DNA of 64,000 nucleotides, taken from contig CAVWPI010000011.1 of NCBI GenBank assembly GCA_963756895.1, positions 372,001-436,000 on the forward strand. Direction: 5' to 3'. A program made the translations under genes and the position numbers. Below the pieces are notes generated by a model. That model saw only the letters and a list, made by a program, of their open reading frames with translations. It searched no databases and had not been told where the DNA came from. Numbering within the stretch: the first letter of the stretch is position 1; each line of letters opens with the position of its first letter. This stretch comes from DASUAS01 sp963756895 (GTDB lineage: Bacteria > Actinomycetota > Acidimicrobiia > IMCC26256 > DASPTH01). Shown here piece by piece: positions 46,211-56,224 of the stretch.

Positions 46211-46711
46211 ATGACCGAGCACGGAGCCGATGTCGACCGCAGCGAGGAGTGGGCCGCGCTGCGCGAGCGGCACCTGAAGTCGGGCGATACCCGACCGCCG
46301 TCGTCGGCGCGCGGTGTGCACCACCTCGCGTTGCTGTCGAGCGACGTCGAGGCCACGATCCGCTTCTACCAGGATGTGCTCGAGTTCCCGCTCACCGAGC
46401 TGTTCGAGAACCGCGACTACCGGGGATCGACGCACTTCTTCTTCGACATCGGTCACGGCAACCTGCTCGCGTTCTTCGACTTCCCCGGTCTCGATCTGGG
46501 CGACTCCGCCGAAGTGCTCGGCGGCCTGCACCACCTGGCCATCTCGGTGACGCCCGATCGCTGGCAGCACCTGAAGGGGAAGCTGGCCGCGGCCGGCATC
46601 GAGACCCAGGAATTGAGTGGGTCGTCGATCTACTTCGCGGGGCCCGACGGTGAACGACTCGAGCTCATCAAGGACACCCTCGGCGAGATGTACGGCACCA
46701 AAGTGTCCTAG
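46211..46711 (+). CDS. VOC (glyoxalase/dioxygenase) family protein
   Basis: A 166-residue single VOC protein. GVHHLALLSSDVEATIRFYQ opens the first module with a metal His, HFFFDIGHGNLLAFFDFPG the middle strands, and HHLAISVTPDRWQHLK the second module. VOC enzymes use a divalent metal for extradiol cleavage, isomerisation or lyase chemistry; the type cannot be told. It is 18 bases after zwf. Confidence 0.85.
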   Translation: MTEHGADVDRSEEWAALRERHLKSGDTRPPSSARGVHHLALLSSDVEATIRFYQDVLEFPLTELFENRDYRGSTHFFFDIGHGNLLAFFDFPGLDLGDSAEVLGGLHHLAISVTPDRWQHLKGKLAAAGIETQELSGSSIYFAGPDGERLELIKDTLGEMYGTKVS

Positions 46712-46713
46712 GT

Positions 46714-46729
46714 TTGGGCGGTCGCCCAA
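46714..46729. promoter_or_regulatory. Palindrome before the P450 gene
   Basis: TTGGGCG-GT-CGCCCAA: perfect 7-bp arms, 24 bases before the P450 start. It is a good candidate operator. Confidence 0.55.
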
Positions 46730-46753
46730 CATCGACCCGGAGGTCCGTCGACC

Positions 46754-48029
46754 ATGGAGAGCATCGAGTCGATCGACTTCTTCGCCGACCAGTCGCTGGT
46801 CGAGGACCCCTACCCCTACTTCGAGGCGCTGCGGGCCGAGTGCCCGGTGCTCCCGCTTCCGCACCTCGGGATCGTGGCGGTGACCGGCTACGACGCGGCC
46901 AGCGAGGTCTACCGCGACCCGGTGACGTTCTCGTCGTGCAATTCGGTGATCGGCCCGTTCGCGGCCTTCCCCGTCCCGCTCGAGGGCGACGACGTCGGCG
47001 CCATCATCGACCAGTACCGCGACCAGCTCCCGATGTCCGAGCACATGGTCACGATGGATCCGCCCGATCACACACGCGAGCGCGCGCTGCTCATGCGGCT
47101 GATCACGCCCAAGCGATTCGCGCGAGAACGAGGAGTTCATGTGGCGACTCGCCGAGCAGCAACTCGACGAGTTCGTGGCCAATGGCCGGTGCGAGTTCAT
47201 CCGCGAGTTCTCGCAGCCGTTCGCGATGCTCGTCGTCGCCGACCTCCTCGGCGTACCCGAGTCCGACCACGCGCGCTTCCGCGAGGGCTTCGGGTTGTCC
47301 GGCAACCCGGGTGAGATCGGCACCGGCGCCGAGGGTCAACAGGCAGGCAACTCGCTCGGGTGGCTCGACCAGGCGTTCGTCGAATACGTCGAGGACCGTC
47401 GTCGCGCGCCGCGCCAGGACGTGCTGACCGACCTCGCGCTGGCGACCTATCCCGACGGCAGCACGCCCGAGGCCATCGCGGTGGTGCGCACCGCGACGTT
47501 CCTCTTCGCCGCGGGCCAGGAGACGACCGCCCGCCTGCTCGCGTCCGCGCTCAAGCAGCTCGCGCTCAACCCGGAGCTGCAGGATGACTTACGCGGGCAC
47601 CACGACCGCATCCCCAACTTCATCGAGGAGACGCTGCGCGTCGAGAGCCCGGTGAAGGCCGACTTCCGTCTCGCCCGCACGAACACGACCATCGGCGATG
47701 TCGACGTGCCCGCGGGCACCCCGGTGATGCTGCTCAACGGCGCCGCCAACCGCGACCCCGGGCGCTTCGAGTGTCCGGCCGAGTTCCGTGCCGACCGGCC
47801 CAACACGATGGACCACCTGGCCTTCGGTCGCGGGCACCACTCGTGTCCCGGGGGACCGCTGGCGCGCGCCGAGGGGCGCATCAGCATCGAGCGCATCCTC
47901 GACCGCATGCGCGACATCCGATTGTCGGAGGAGCACCACGGGCCCGTGAGCGAACCGCGCTTCGACTACGCGCCCACGTGGGTGCTGCGCGGCCTCAACG
48001 ACCTGCACCTCGAGTTCACCCCCGCCTAG
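46754..48029 (+). CDS. Cytochrome P450, frameshifted
   Basis: About 424 residues after removing one base near 47125 (GCGCGAGAACG), which joins ITPKRFA to ENEEFMWRLAEQQLDEFV. Heme-binding motif FGRGHHSCPGG, the I-helix AAGQETTARLL and the K-helix EETLR are present, so the enzyme is complete. Its N-terminus (DFFADQSLVEDPYPYFEALR) is typical of soluble bacterial P450s. It should hydroxylate a hydrophobic substrate with a separate ferredoxin, none of which is in view. Confidence 0.92.
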
Positions 48030-48094
48030 ACAACCGATCCGGCGTCGCCGCGGCCTGATTCTCCGCCGTTGCGACGCAGGTTCGCTGCTGCGGG

Positions 48095-49169
48095 CTACTC
48101 CCAGGGTTCGAACAGGCCTTCGAACTCGAGTTTGCCGTCGGTGACGCGGCCGTAGAGGAGCCAGTCGCCGCGGAACATGCCGTGCTCGTAGGGCGAGCAG
48201 GCGATGTGCGTGTGCACGCCGCCGGTGCCGCTGGGCATGAAGCGGATCTGCTCGAGGCCGGCCTTGAGTCCCGGTCCCGACAGCACCGGCGCGCGGAACA
48301 GACCCTCGGTGAGCACGCGCGCGGTGTCGTAGCCGAGCACCGGGATCGCGTTCGGCCACATCATCGGGTCTTCGCCGTAGCGCCGCGACGTAGCGCGCGT
48401 GGAAGCGCGTCGCGAGCGCGTTGCTCGGGTCGAGCTGGTCGATGCCGACCCAACCCTCGAACTTGTCGTAGCCCATCAGATAGAACATGAACGCGGTGCC
48501 CATGATCCGCGGGGGGTCCCACCCGAGCTCGTCGAGCGCCTCGCGCAGTAGGCCCTTCGCCGCCAACATCCCGTAGCCCATGTACACCAGCGCGTCGGCG
48601 CCGACCTGGCGCAGGTGGTCGAGGTTGTCGGCGAGGTGCACCGGACTCTGGTTCACCGACTCGACCGCTGCGATCGAGATGCCACGTCGGCGCGCTTCCT
48701 GGCGGAAGTACCGGAAGTACTCCTCGCCGTTGGGCGAGATCTCGCTCAGCACCGCGACGCGGGTGTGTCCCTGCTTCGCCAACCACGCGACGACGAGCGC
48801 AGCGTCGCCACCGACGTCGCCGTTCCCGAGGCGGAAGCAGTACTCGCCCTGCAGACGTTCGGTGCCGGCCCAACTGATGAGCGGCACCTGCAGCTCGTTG
48901 GCGAGGGGCGCGACGGTGATCGCGTTGTCGGAGCTGTACGCGCCGGCGACACCGATGCAGCCCTCGTCGACCAGGTATCGGAACCCGTCGGTCGCGTTGC
49001 GAGCCGAACCGTTGGGCAGTCCGTTCTCGGCGTGCAGCACGAACTCGTACGGACGGTCGAGGATCCCCGACTCGACCGCCTCGTCGAAGGCCATCCGGTG
49101 GATCTTGTCGAAGCTGCCGCCGGGCCCGTCGAGGCACGCGCCGAGCCAGCCGATCTTGATGGGGTCCAT
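48095..49169 (-). CDS. Branched-chain-type substrate-binding protein without signal peptide, frameshifted
   Basis: About 357 residues after removing one base near 48390. It has the periplasmic-binding-protein type 1 fold of the Leu/Ile/Val (LivJ) group: IKIGWLGACLDGPGGSFDKI, CIGVAGAYSSDNAITVAPLA, GHTRVAVLSEISPNGEEY. The protein begins directly at the first strand with no signal peptide or lipobox, so it should be cytoplasmic, and no permease or ATPase lies nearby. It may be a ligand sensor like AmiC instead of a transporter subunit. It diverges from the VOC gene across an AT-rich 60-base gap. Confidence 0.8.
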
Positions 49170-49230
49170 GGTTCGTATATTAGATACACCGCCGCGATCG
49201 GTGCCGGGTGGGCCGTGGTAGGCCTTGCCG

Positions 49231-49650
49231 ATGCACTTCCACCCCTACCTGACCTTCGGCGGCAACTGCGCCGACGCGTTCACCTTCTACCAGGAGGTGT
49301 TCGGTGGCCCGCTGGACCTCCTCACCATGGCCGAGGCGCCCGGTGGCGAGCCGCCTGCGGGCACGAACCCCGACGCGGTGATGCACGCGTCGCTCACCAC
49401 CGACGGCGGCGCGCTCCTGATGGGTGCCGACCACCCGATCGGGGAGCTCGCCGGGCCGGTCCACGGCATGTGCGTCAACGTCGAGCTCCCGACCAAGGAG
49501 GAGGCGCACCGCGTCTTCGACGAGCTGTCGGAGGGCGGCACGGTGCAGATGCCGATGGGCGAGACCTTCTTCTCCCACGCGTTCGGCATGTGCATCGACC
49601 GCTTCGGCACGCCGTGGATGGTGATGGCCGGCACCATGCCCGGCGGCTGA
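49231..49650 (+). CDS. PhnB-like VOC protein
   Basis: A 139-residue VOC-fold protein of the PhnB/3-demethylubiquinone-methyltransferase-like group. HPYLTFGGNCADAFTFYQEV, GGALLMGADHP and DRFGTPWMVM match the family. These proteins usually have no clear activity. ATG 49231 is favoured over TTG 49225. A spacing of 105 bases separates it from the next VOC gene. Confidence 0.85.
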   Translation: MHFHPYLTFGGNCADAFTFYQEVFGGPLDLLTMAEAPGGEPPAGTNPDAVMHASLTTDGGALLMGADHPIGELAGPVHGMCVNVELPTKEEAHRVFDELSEGGTVQMPMGETFFSHAFGMCIDRFGTPWMVMAGTMPGG

Positions 49651-49755
49651 CGCGGCGACGATCCTTCGCGGTTCCTCGCTTGGGTTGTCGATTTCACGAA
49701 GCACCGTTCGTCGCGAGGTCGACAGCTCGAACACCACGATCCGGAGGAGCCCGCA

Positions 49756-50115
49756 ATGCCGCATCCCGTCATCCACGCCGAGATCCGTTCCGACGACCCC
49801 GACGCCACCCGCCAGTTCTTCGCCGACCTGTTCGGATGGAGCGTTGCGTCGGAAGGCGCCTTTCCCGGCTACACGTTCATCGACACGGGCGTCGAGAACG
49901 GCACCTACGTCGCGATCAGCCCGCGCCAGAGCGCCGAGGACGAGGTCTTGTTCTTCGTCGGCGTCGAGGACGTCGACGCCGCGCTCCGCAAGGCCGAAGC
50001 GCTCGGCGGAACGATCGTGCAGCCCGTGCAGCACGTGCCGGGCACGAGCTTCGGCGTCTTCGCCGACGCCCAGGGCCACAAGGTGGGCGTGGCCGCTGCC
50101 GGGCAGCCCTCGTGA
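49756..50115 (+). CDS. VOC-family protein
   Basis: A 119-residue VOC protein. HPVIHAEIRSDDPDATRQFF and GVEDVDAALRKAEALGG are the two half-modules, ending GVFADAQGHKVGVA. CGGAGGAG lies just upstream of ATG 49756. It overlaps the next gene (TGATG), so the two are coupled. Confidence 0.85.
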   Translation: MPHPVIHAEIRSDDPDATRQFFADLFGWSVASEGAFPGYTFIDTGVENGTYVAISPRQSAEDEVLFFVGVEDVDAALRKAEALGGTIVQPVQHVPGTSFGVFADAQGHKVGVAAAGQPS

Positions 50116-50740
50116 TGACCGACGTGAAGCCGTGGGACGCGATCCACCGCGAGCGCGCTGCGCTCGCGGTGACCTCGCCCGCCTGAATGGCGAACAGTGG
50201 CGGGCCCGATCCCTGTGTGGCGACTGGACGGTGGAGCAGACACTGGGCCACATGACCGCCGCCGCGTCGACGAGCCCGTCGAAGTGGATGGCCCGCTTCG
50301 CGGGGACCGGGTTCCGGTTCGACACGTTGGTCGCGAAGGACATCGCCAACCAGACCGCCGGCGGTCCCGCGGAGACGCTGGCGCGGTTCCGATCGATCGA
50401 GAGCTCGAACGGCCATCCGCCAGGCCCGGTCGACAGCTGGCTCGGCGAGACGTTCGTGCACGCGGAAGACACCCGGCGACCGCTCGGGATCGCGCACGAC
50501 TACTCGGTCCATGCCGCGACTCGGCTGGCCGACTTCTCCACGCGCTCGAATCTCCTCATCGGTTCGAAGAAGCGGGTTGCGGGCCTGACGCTCCGAGCGA
50601 CCGACGCGGACTGGTCGTCAGGGAGCGGTCCGGAGGTCGCGGGAACGGCGATGGCCATCGTGATGACCATGACCGGTCGCAGGATTGCGCTCGACGAGCT
50701 CGACGGCGACGGGGTCGACATCCTGCGCGCGCGTCTGTAG
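50115..50740 (+). CDS. Mycothiol-dependent DinB-fold protein (TIGR03083/MDMPI_N), frameshifted
   Basis: About 208 residues after adding one base near 50175. The first 20 codons (MTDVKPWDAIHRERAALA) are in one frame, and the body LARLNGEQWRARSLCGDWTV onward in another. CGDWTVEQTLGHM has the first metal His, and TFVHAEDTRRPLGI the His/Glu/Asp group of maleylpyruvate-isomerase-like proteins. It may be a thiol-transferase using mycothiol. It ends before the convergent Rieske gene. Confidence 0.8.
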
Positions 50741-50753
50741 GTGCCGCGCGCGA

Positions 50754-52118
50754 TCAGAACCCGAGGTCGAGGGCGGGTTGTTCGAACGGGTACACGTTGA
50801 CTGCCTGCACCGCCGGCAGCAGGCGCTCGTGCGGCAGGCCGGCGAGATAGCCGTCGATGGTGCGCTGGAAGTTCGAGATGTGCCCCTCGAGTCCGCTCGA
50901 CAGACGCATGTACTCGAAACCGCGTGCGTGCAGGCCGAGCTGTTGGCGCGGGAGGTTCGAGAAGTCCTGGGCGGGGATCGCCGGCCACCGCGGATCGTCG
51001 CACTCCCACACCTCGGGCGGCGTCGGCCGCGTCGGCTCGTCGTCCTCCGCGAACCTTGCGAGCGACCAGATCTCCATCAGCGTCTCCTCCGGTCCCAACG
51101 GACGGAACCGGTACGCGGACGCGCCGCTGTACATCGGCAGCACGAAGAAGTGCGGGAAGCCGTGGAAGAACGTCAGGTTGATGCCCTGCTCGTCGAGCTC
51201 GTTGAGGTCGGGCATGTCGTGGCCCTGCTCCTGGTGCCAACGCAGGACCGCGTCGTTGAGCGTCCGGTTCCAGGTGTCCATCGCGAGCGATGCGTCGGCT
51301 GGGAGCTCGAGGTCGCGAAGGCTCTCGGCGACGCGCACGTCGTCGGCGTGACACATGCCGTCCATGCCGTCGCTCATCGCCCGCAGGTACTGGATGTCGG
51401 CGTCGATGAATGCCTGCGGATCGAACGGCGTGTCTTGACGGATCCCGAACCTCGTCGGGATGACGAGCTGCGGGTGCGTCTGCACGACGTGGTACATCTC
51501 GACGAAGGCCTCGATGCCGAGCTTCCAGTTCACCGGGAGACGGCACACGTACCACTTCTCGGCGCGCATCGACTCGAGCTTCCACGCGTCGAGGGTCGAT
51601 GCCGCTGGCTCGAGGGACTCGCGCACGGGCGGCGCGTCGGCGTCGTCGTTGATCCACGCGCACCCGCCCCACGTCTCGCACCGCACCGGTACGAGATCGA
51701 GTTCTCCCTCCACCAGGTTGTGCTCGGCGAAGGTGCGCCGCTGCGTGACCGCGATGTTCTTGCCGTCGAGCCCATAGCTCCAGCCGTGGAACGGGCACCG
51801 GAACCGCTCAGAACAGATCCCGCTGCCCTCGACGAGCTTCACGCCCCGGTGGCGGCAGGTGTTCTGGAACGCGACGACACCCAGGTCGTCGGTGCGCAGG
51901 ACGATGACGGACTGGTCGAGGAACTGGTATTCCACGAAGTCGCGCGGCTCGGGGATCTCCTCGAGCCGGCACGCCATCTGCCAGGTGCGCGACCAGAGCT
52001 GCTCGACTTCGAGGGCGAAGAAGTCCGGGTCGAAGTACCGCTGCTTGGGGATGCGGTCGGGCTGCTCGATCGCGTACGGCACCGCCAGCGCCGACCTGTT
52101 GTCCTGCACGACCGCCAT
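50754..52118 (-). CDS. Rieske oxygenase large (alpha) subunit
   Basis: A 454-residue aromatic-ring-hydroxylating-type oxygenase. The Rieske [2Fe-2S] ligands are CRHRG and CPFHGWSY, and the mononuclear iron region is FVEMYHVVQTHPQ, with Glu/His ligands. Length and pattern match single-component-like alpha subunits. No beta subunit or reductase is in the window, so it probably uses partners elsewhere or acts as a homo-oligomer. It diverges from the monooxygenase gene over the first TetR-type site. Confidence 0.92.
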   Translation of the reverse strand: MAVVQDNRSALAVPYAIEQPDRIPKQRYFDPDFFALEVEQLWSRTWQMACRLEEIPEPRDFVEYQFLDQSVIVLRTDDLGVVAFQNTCRHRGVKLVEGSGICSERFRCPFHGWSYGLDGKNIAVTQRRTFAEHNLVEGELDLVPVRCETWGGCAWINDDADAPPVRESLEPAASTLDAWKLESMRAEKWYVCRLPVNWKLGIEAFVEMYHVVQTHPQLVIPTRFGIRQDTPFDPQAFIDADIQYLRAMSDGMDGMCHADDVRVAESLRDLELPADASLAMDTWNRTLNDAVLRWHQEQGHDMPDLNELDEQGINLTFFHGFPHFFVLPMYSGASAYRFRPLGPEETLMEIWSLARFAEDDEPTRPTPPEVWECDDPRWPAIPAQDFSNLPRQQLGLHARGFEYMRLSSGLEGHISNFQRTIDGYLAGLPHERLLPAVQAVNVYPFEQPALDLGF

Positions 52119-52162
52119 GCGGCGCTCCTCTCCGCCTGAGAGTACGTTGTCGCGTCGTCAGA

Positions 52163-52178
52163 CTAACCGGTCGGTACA
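52163..52178. promoter_or_regulatory. TetR-type operator 1 (Rieske/monooxygenase)
   Basis: On the minus strand TGTACCGACCGGTTAG, matching 12 of 16 bases of operator 2 (TGTACCGATCGGTACA). It lies between the two divergent genes. Confidence 0.6.
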
Positions 52179-52203
52179 AGAATCCTCGGGGGACCGACGA
52201 TCC

Positions 52204-53829
52204 ATGGACGCAACCGCAGCCGACGTCGATGTGCTGGTCGTCGGCGCCGGCATCACCGGGATCTACCAGCTGCACCGGGCGCGCGAAGCGGGCTTCTCCG
52301 CGTTGCTGCTCGAGGCCGGTGGCGGGGTGGGCGGCACCTGGTTCTGGAACCGCTACCCGGGCGCGCGCTTCGACTCCGAGAGCTACACCTACGGGTACCT
52401 CTTCTCCGACGAGCTCTTCCACGAGTGGCAGTGGGAGGAGCACTTCGCCGGGCAGCCGGAGATCGAGCGCTACCTCAACCACGTGGTCGACAAGTTCGAC
52501 CTCCGACGTGACATGCGCTTCCACGCCGCGGTCACCGCCGCGGTCTGGGACGACACCACCGGGACGTGGAGCGTCACCGTCGCCGACGGCACCCGCTACC
52601 GCGGGCGCTTCCTCGTCGCCGCCACGGGCGTGCTGTCGGTTCCGTACCTCCCCGACGTGCCCGGACGCGACCAGTTCCGCGGCATCCAGCACCACACCGG
52701 GGCGTGGCCCGCCGAGCCCGTCGACTTCGTCGGGAAGCGGGTGGCGGTGATCGGCACCTCGTCGAGCGGCGTGCAGGTGGTGCCCACCATCCTCGGCGAC
52801 GTCGAGTCGGTGACCGTGTACCAGCGCACCGCCAACTGGTGCACGCCGCTCAACAACCGCCCGATCACCCCTGAGGAGCAGGTGGAGCTGCGGGCGAACT
52901 TCGAAGAGCTGCGCGAGACCCTCAACACCTCGCTGAGCGGGTTCGCCCACCCTGTGAACGCGAACGCCGGAGCCGACGCCTCCTCTGACGAACGGCGCGC
53001 GTTGTTCGAGGAGCTGTGGAACAGCCCCGGCTTCATGAAGCTCACCAGCAACTACTACGACCTGCTGTTCAACGACGCGGTCAACGACGAGTGGTGCGAG
53101 TTCATCGCCGAGAAGATTCGCGACATCGTGCGCGATCCCGACACCGCCGAGCGGCTGATCCCGAAGGACCACCGGTTCGGTGGCAAGCGGCCACCGTTCG
53201 TGAAGGGGTACTTCGAGGCGTTCAACGATCCGAAGGTGTCGCTCGTCGACCTGCGCGACACACCGATCGTGCGCGTCACCGACACCGGTATCGAGACAAC
53301 TGACGGAACTCGCGAGTTCGACATCATCGTGTGGGCGACCGGCTTCGACTTCGGCACCGGCGCGCTCAGTCGCATGGGCATCCGCGGCCGCGACGGCCTC
53401 GCGTTGACCGAGCACTGGGCCGACGGTCCGACGACGTTCCTTGGTCTGCAGACCCGGGGTTTCCCCAACTTCTTCTTCCCCGGTGGCCCGCACACGGCGG
53501 CCGGCAACAACCCGCGCTACAACGGCGACCTCGTCGACATGGTCACCGACACGATCCTGTACGCGACCGCACACGGCCACGACGTCATCGAGGTGAGCGA
53601 GGAGTCGGAGGAACGCTGGACGCGCATGGTCGACAAGGGTGCGGCGGTCACCACGTTCGGCACCGTCGGTCAGTACGTCGGCTCGAACATCCCGGGGAAG
53701 CCGCGCCGCTACCTGCTGAACACCGGGGGGCGCATGAAGCTGTTCGAGATCCGCGACGCGGTCGTGGCCGACGACTACCGCGCCTACGAGATGTCGAACG
53801 CGCCCGTCAGACTGTCGCGATCGGAGTGA
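52204..53829 (+). CDS. Baeyer-Villiger-type flavin monooxygenase
   Basis: A 541-residue class B flavoprotein monooxygenase. The BVMO fingerprint FRGIQHHTGAWP is clear, flanked by two Rossmann motifs (VVGAGITGIYQLH and VIGTSSSGVQVVP). Such enzymes turn cyclic or linear ketones to lactones or esters using NADPH and O2. ATG 52204 follows an unremarkable GGACCGACGATCC. The next genes (cyclase, amidohydrolase) could act on the lactone or its acid, but this is inference. Confidence 0.93.
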   Translation: MDATAADVDVLVVGAGITGIYQLHRAREAGFSALLLEAGGGVGGTWFWNRYPGARFDSESYTYGYLFSDELFHEWQWEEHFAGQPEIERYLNHVVDKFDLRRDMRFHAAVTAAVWDDTTGTWSVTVADGTRYRGRFLVAATGVLSVPYLPDVPGRDQFRGIQHHTGAWPAEPVDFVGKRVAVIGTSSSGVQVVPTILGDVESVTVYQRTANWCTPLNNRPITPEEQVELRANFEELRETLNTSLSGFAHPVNANAGADASSDERRALFEELWNSPGFMKLTSNYYDLLFNDAVNDEWCEFIAEKIRDIVRDPDTAERLIPKDHRFGGKRPPFVKGYFEAFNDPKVSLVDLRDTPIVRVTDTGIETTDGTREFDIIVWATGFDFGTGALSRMGIRGRDGLALTEHWADGPTTFLGLQTRGFPNFFFPGGPHTAAGNNPRYNGDLVDMVTDTILYATAHGHDVIEVSEESEERWTRMVDKGAAVTTFGTVGQYVGSNIPGKPRRYLLNTGGRMKLFEIRDAVVADDYRAYEMSNAPVRLSRSE

Positions 53830-54868
53830 GGGGCGAGCCCACGATGCCCGGCAGGCGGAGCGGGGGAGCGGTCAGCAGGAACCGGCTGCGGTCGTGCTCG
53901 CGCAACCAGGTCGCGAGCTCGTCGAGGTACCACATCTCGCCCAGCGGGACGCCGAGCTTGAACAGGCACAAGTTGTGGATCGGGAGCAGCGTGCGCTTGC
54001 CGTCGTCGCCGGGCTGGCCGCCGCCGAGCATCGCCTCGACCGCGTAGTTGTCGGCGACCAGTGCCGAGATCTGCGAATCGGCGATCCACTCGAGCAGCGA
54101 TTCGTCGCGCGGGTCGAGCGCCGCGCACATCCGGTGGATCTTCACCGGGTCGGGTTCCTTGTTCCACTCGAGGACCTTGGTGGCGAAGCCGGTGTGGAGC
54201 AGGAGCATGTCGCCGGGCTCCACGACCACGCCGTCGGCGGCCATGATCTCCTGGAGCATCGGGAGCTTCACCGCCTTGGCGTCGTGCCCGAGGTGGTGCG
54301 CGAGGTCGACGAGTACGCCGCGGCCCTGCACGCCGTGGAACGCCATGTGCTCGAGCCCGAGGTGGTGCGCGAAGCACGCGTGCCCGGCGCCGTCGCCGCG
54401 CGCGTCATCGCTCGGACCGACGAGGTCGACGCCGGCGCGGTAGCCGTTGTAGTAGACGGCCTCGGCGGTGCCGTCGCCGTCGGCGTCGAACTCCGCGCCC
54501 ACGTGCGCGAGCGAGTCCCACTGCGTCGAGTACTGCAGCCACAACGTGACCTGATCGTCGGCCCACACGTCGCAGAACGTGTCGTCACCCTCGCGCATGT
54601 CGCGCATGAGCTTGTTGTAGAAGACCGCGGGGGTGCCGTCCATGTCCTCGGTCGGCGCGAGGCGGGGCGGGTAGCGGCGCTGGTTGAGCGCGGTGCCGCC
54701 GGGGAAGTCGAGGGGCAGGCTCAGGCAGAAGGTGATGCCGTGCTCGACCTCGCGCACCCCCTGCAGGACCTTCTCGGGGGTGACGAGGTTGATGCGGCCG
54801 AGCTCGTCGTCGTCGCCGAAGTCGCCCCAGGTGGAGCCTTCCGGACGCTGTTCCCAACGCTTCGCCAC
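53807..54868 (-). CDS. Cyclase-family metal hydrolase (kynurenine formamidase-like)
   Basis: A 353-residue PF04199 cyclase-family protein. The metal region reads QWDSLAHVGAEFD with YYNGYRAG downstream, a subgroup variation on the HxGTHxD motif. WGDFGDDDELGRINLVTPEK at the N-terminus is typical of this long subgroup. It overlaps the BVMO end by 23 bases, tail to tail. GTG 54868 is preceded by GGGGGAACC. It may hydrolyse a lactone or amide. Confidence 0.85.
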   Translation of the reverse strand: MAKRWEQRPEGSTWGDFGDDDELGRINLVTPEKVLQGVREVEHGITFCLSLPLDFPGGTALNQRRYPPRLAPTEDMDGTPAVFYNKLMRDMREGDDTFCDVWADDQVTLWLQYSTQWDSLAHVGAEFDADGDGTAEAVYYNGYRAGVDLVGPSDDARGDGAGHACFAHHLGLEHMAFHGVQGRGVLVDLAHHLGHDAKAVKLPMLQEIMAADGVVVEPGDMLLLHTGFATKVLEWNKEPDPVKIHRMCAALDPRDESLLEWIADSQISALVADNYAVEAMLGGGQPGDDGKRTLLPIHNLCLFKLGVPLGEMWYLDELATWLREHDRSRFLLTAPPLRLPGIVGSPLTPIATV

Positions 54869-54905
54869 GGTTCCCCCTTGCCCAGCCGGACTGCTTGCTC
54901 GGTTC

Positions 54906-54921
54906 TGTACCGATCGGTACA
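54906..54921. promoter_or_regulatory. TetR-type operator 2 (perfect palindrome)
   Basis: TGTACCGATCGGTACA, extending to the 18-bp perfect palindrome CTGTACCGATCGGTACAG at 54905-54922. It sits between the divergent cyclase and amidohydrolase genes. Confidence 0.75.
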
Positions 54922-54959
54922 GTAGTGGCGCCGGACCCCGCTCGCGCAAGGAGTCGACG

Positions 54960-56207
54960 ATGACGGAACCGCAGCGCCTGGTGGTGTCGGCCGACGGCCA
55001 CATCCTCGAGCCCACCGACCTCTTCACCACGCGCCTCCCCAAGCACCTGCGCGACCGTGGGGTCTGGGAGGAGGACTTCGAGATCGAGCCGCTGGTCGAG
55101 GGCGGCGCGCGCGTGTTCCGCCGTCTGCACACGCCCGGCTTCGAGGGCTGGACCATCTCGCGCTACCGGCAGACCGGTGGTCGCACCCCCGAGGGCGACC
55201 CCGAGATCATCCTCGAAGACCTCGCGTTCGACGGTGTCGACGCCGCGGTGATGCACCCGAACCTCTCGTTGTTCGGCCTCTACTCCGACGACCACGAGCT
55301 GTCGATGGCGCACGCGCGCGTCTACAACGACTACATCGGCGAGCGCTTCGCCCCGTACTTCGACCGCATCGCACCGACTGCGCCGATCCCGATCACCGAC
55401 GTCGACGACGCGGTCGCGGAGATCGAGCGCGTCGCCGCGATGGGATCGCGCGCGGCGCTCCTGCCGGCGACGCCGCCGATCCCGTACTACTCGCGCGATC
55501 TCGACCCGGTGTGGGACGCGCTGGTCGCGACCGGCCTGCAGCCGTTCTTCCACACCCAGACCGGCGGTGTGAAGGTCGACGATCCCGCCTCCACCACGTT
55601 GCGCGTCGTGATGGAGCAGGCGAGGCAGGTCAACCAGCCGATGACCGAGAAGTCGGCATCGAAGCGCATGATCACGCAGGCGGTGTACAGCCCGATCGTG
55701 CCGTCGCAGTTGATCTGCGAGCTCATCGGCGGCGGCGTCGCCGAGCGCTACCCGAGCTTGCACTTCTCGCTGATCGAGTTCAACGCGCACTGGCTCGCGT
55801 CGCTCGTGGGCGCGATGGACAAGTGCTGGGTCACCGGCATCGGTCAGGACGCCGACTGGTGGCTCGGCATCTGGGACGACACCCGTCCCCCCACCGACCA
55901 GCCGAACGTCGCGCAGCTCTTCCGGCTCAACGACAAGTGGCCCTACCCATTGGCGCCGAGCGAATACGTGCAGCGCCAGTTCCACGTGTCCTTCCAGGAC
56001 GACCCGGTCGCGGTGGCGTGCCGCCACATCACCGGGGTGTCGAGCATCGTGTGGGGCAACGACTACCCCCACGCCGAGGGCACGTTCCGTGGGAGTCGCG
56101 AGCTGCTCGCGCGGCAGTTCGTCGGCATCCCCGACGCCGAGCGCGACGCGATGATCGGTGGCACCCTCGGCGGCCTGCTCGGTTTCACCGCGCCAGTGCC
56201 TGCGTAG
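54960..56207 (+). CDS. Amidohydrolase family protein (Amidohydro_2), second copy
   Basis: A 415-residue member of the same group as the gene at 43347. VVSADGHILEP, HTQTGGVKV and IVWGNDYPHAEG hold the metal and catalytic positions. It could act as a decarboxylase or hydratase-like hydrolase in aromatic breakdown. It is controlled from the palindrome region shared with the cyclase gene. Confidence 0.85.
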   Translation: MTEPQRLVVSADGHILEPTDLFTTRLPKHLRDRGVWEEDFEIEPLVEGGARVFRRLHTPGFEGWTISRYRQTGGRTPEGDPEIILEDLAFDGVDAAVMHPNLSLFGLYSDDHELSMAHARVYNDYIGERFAPYFDRIAPTAPIPITDVDDAVAEIERVAAMGSRAALLPATPPIPYYSRDLDPVWDALVATGLQPFFHTQTGGVKVDDPASTTLRVVMEQARQVNQPMTEKSASKRMITQAVYSPIVPSQLICELIGGGVAERYPSLHFSLIEFNAHWLASLVGAMDKCWVTGIGQDADWWLGIWDDTRPPTDQPNVAQLFRLNDKWPYPLAPSEYVQRQFHVSFQDDPVAVACRHITGVSSIVWGNDYPHAEGTFRGSRELLARQFVGIPDAERDAMIGGTLGGLLGFTAPVPA

Positions 56208-56224
56208 GTCCACACGGGGGAGAG

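Noticed and set aside
44627..47323. An 898-codon minus-strand open frame opposite zwf, the VOC gene and the P450
   Set aside because: Composition is that of an antisense frame, and the plus-strand genes have all family motifs.
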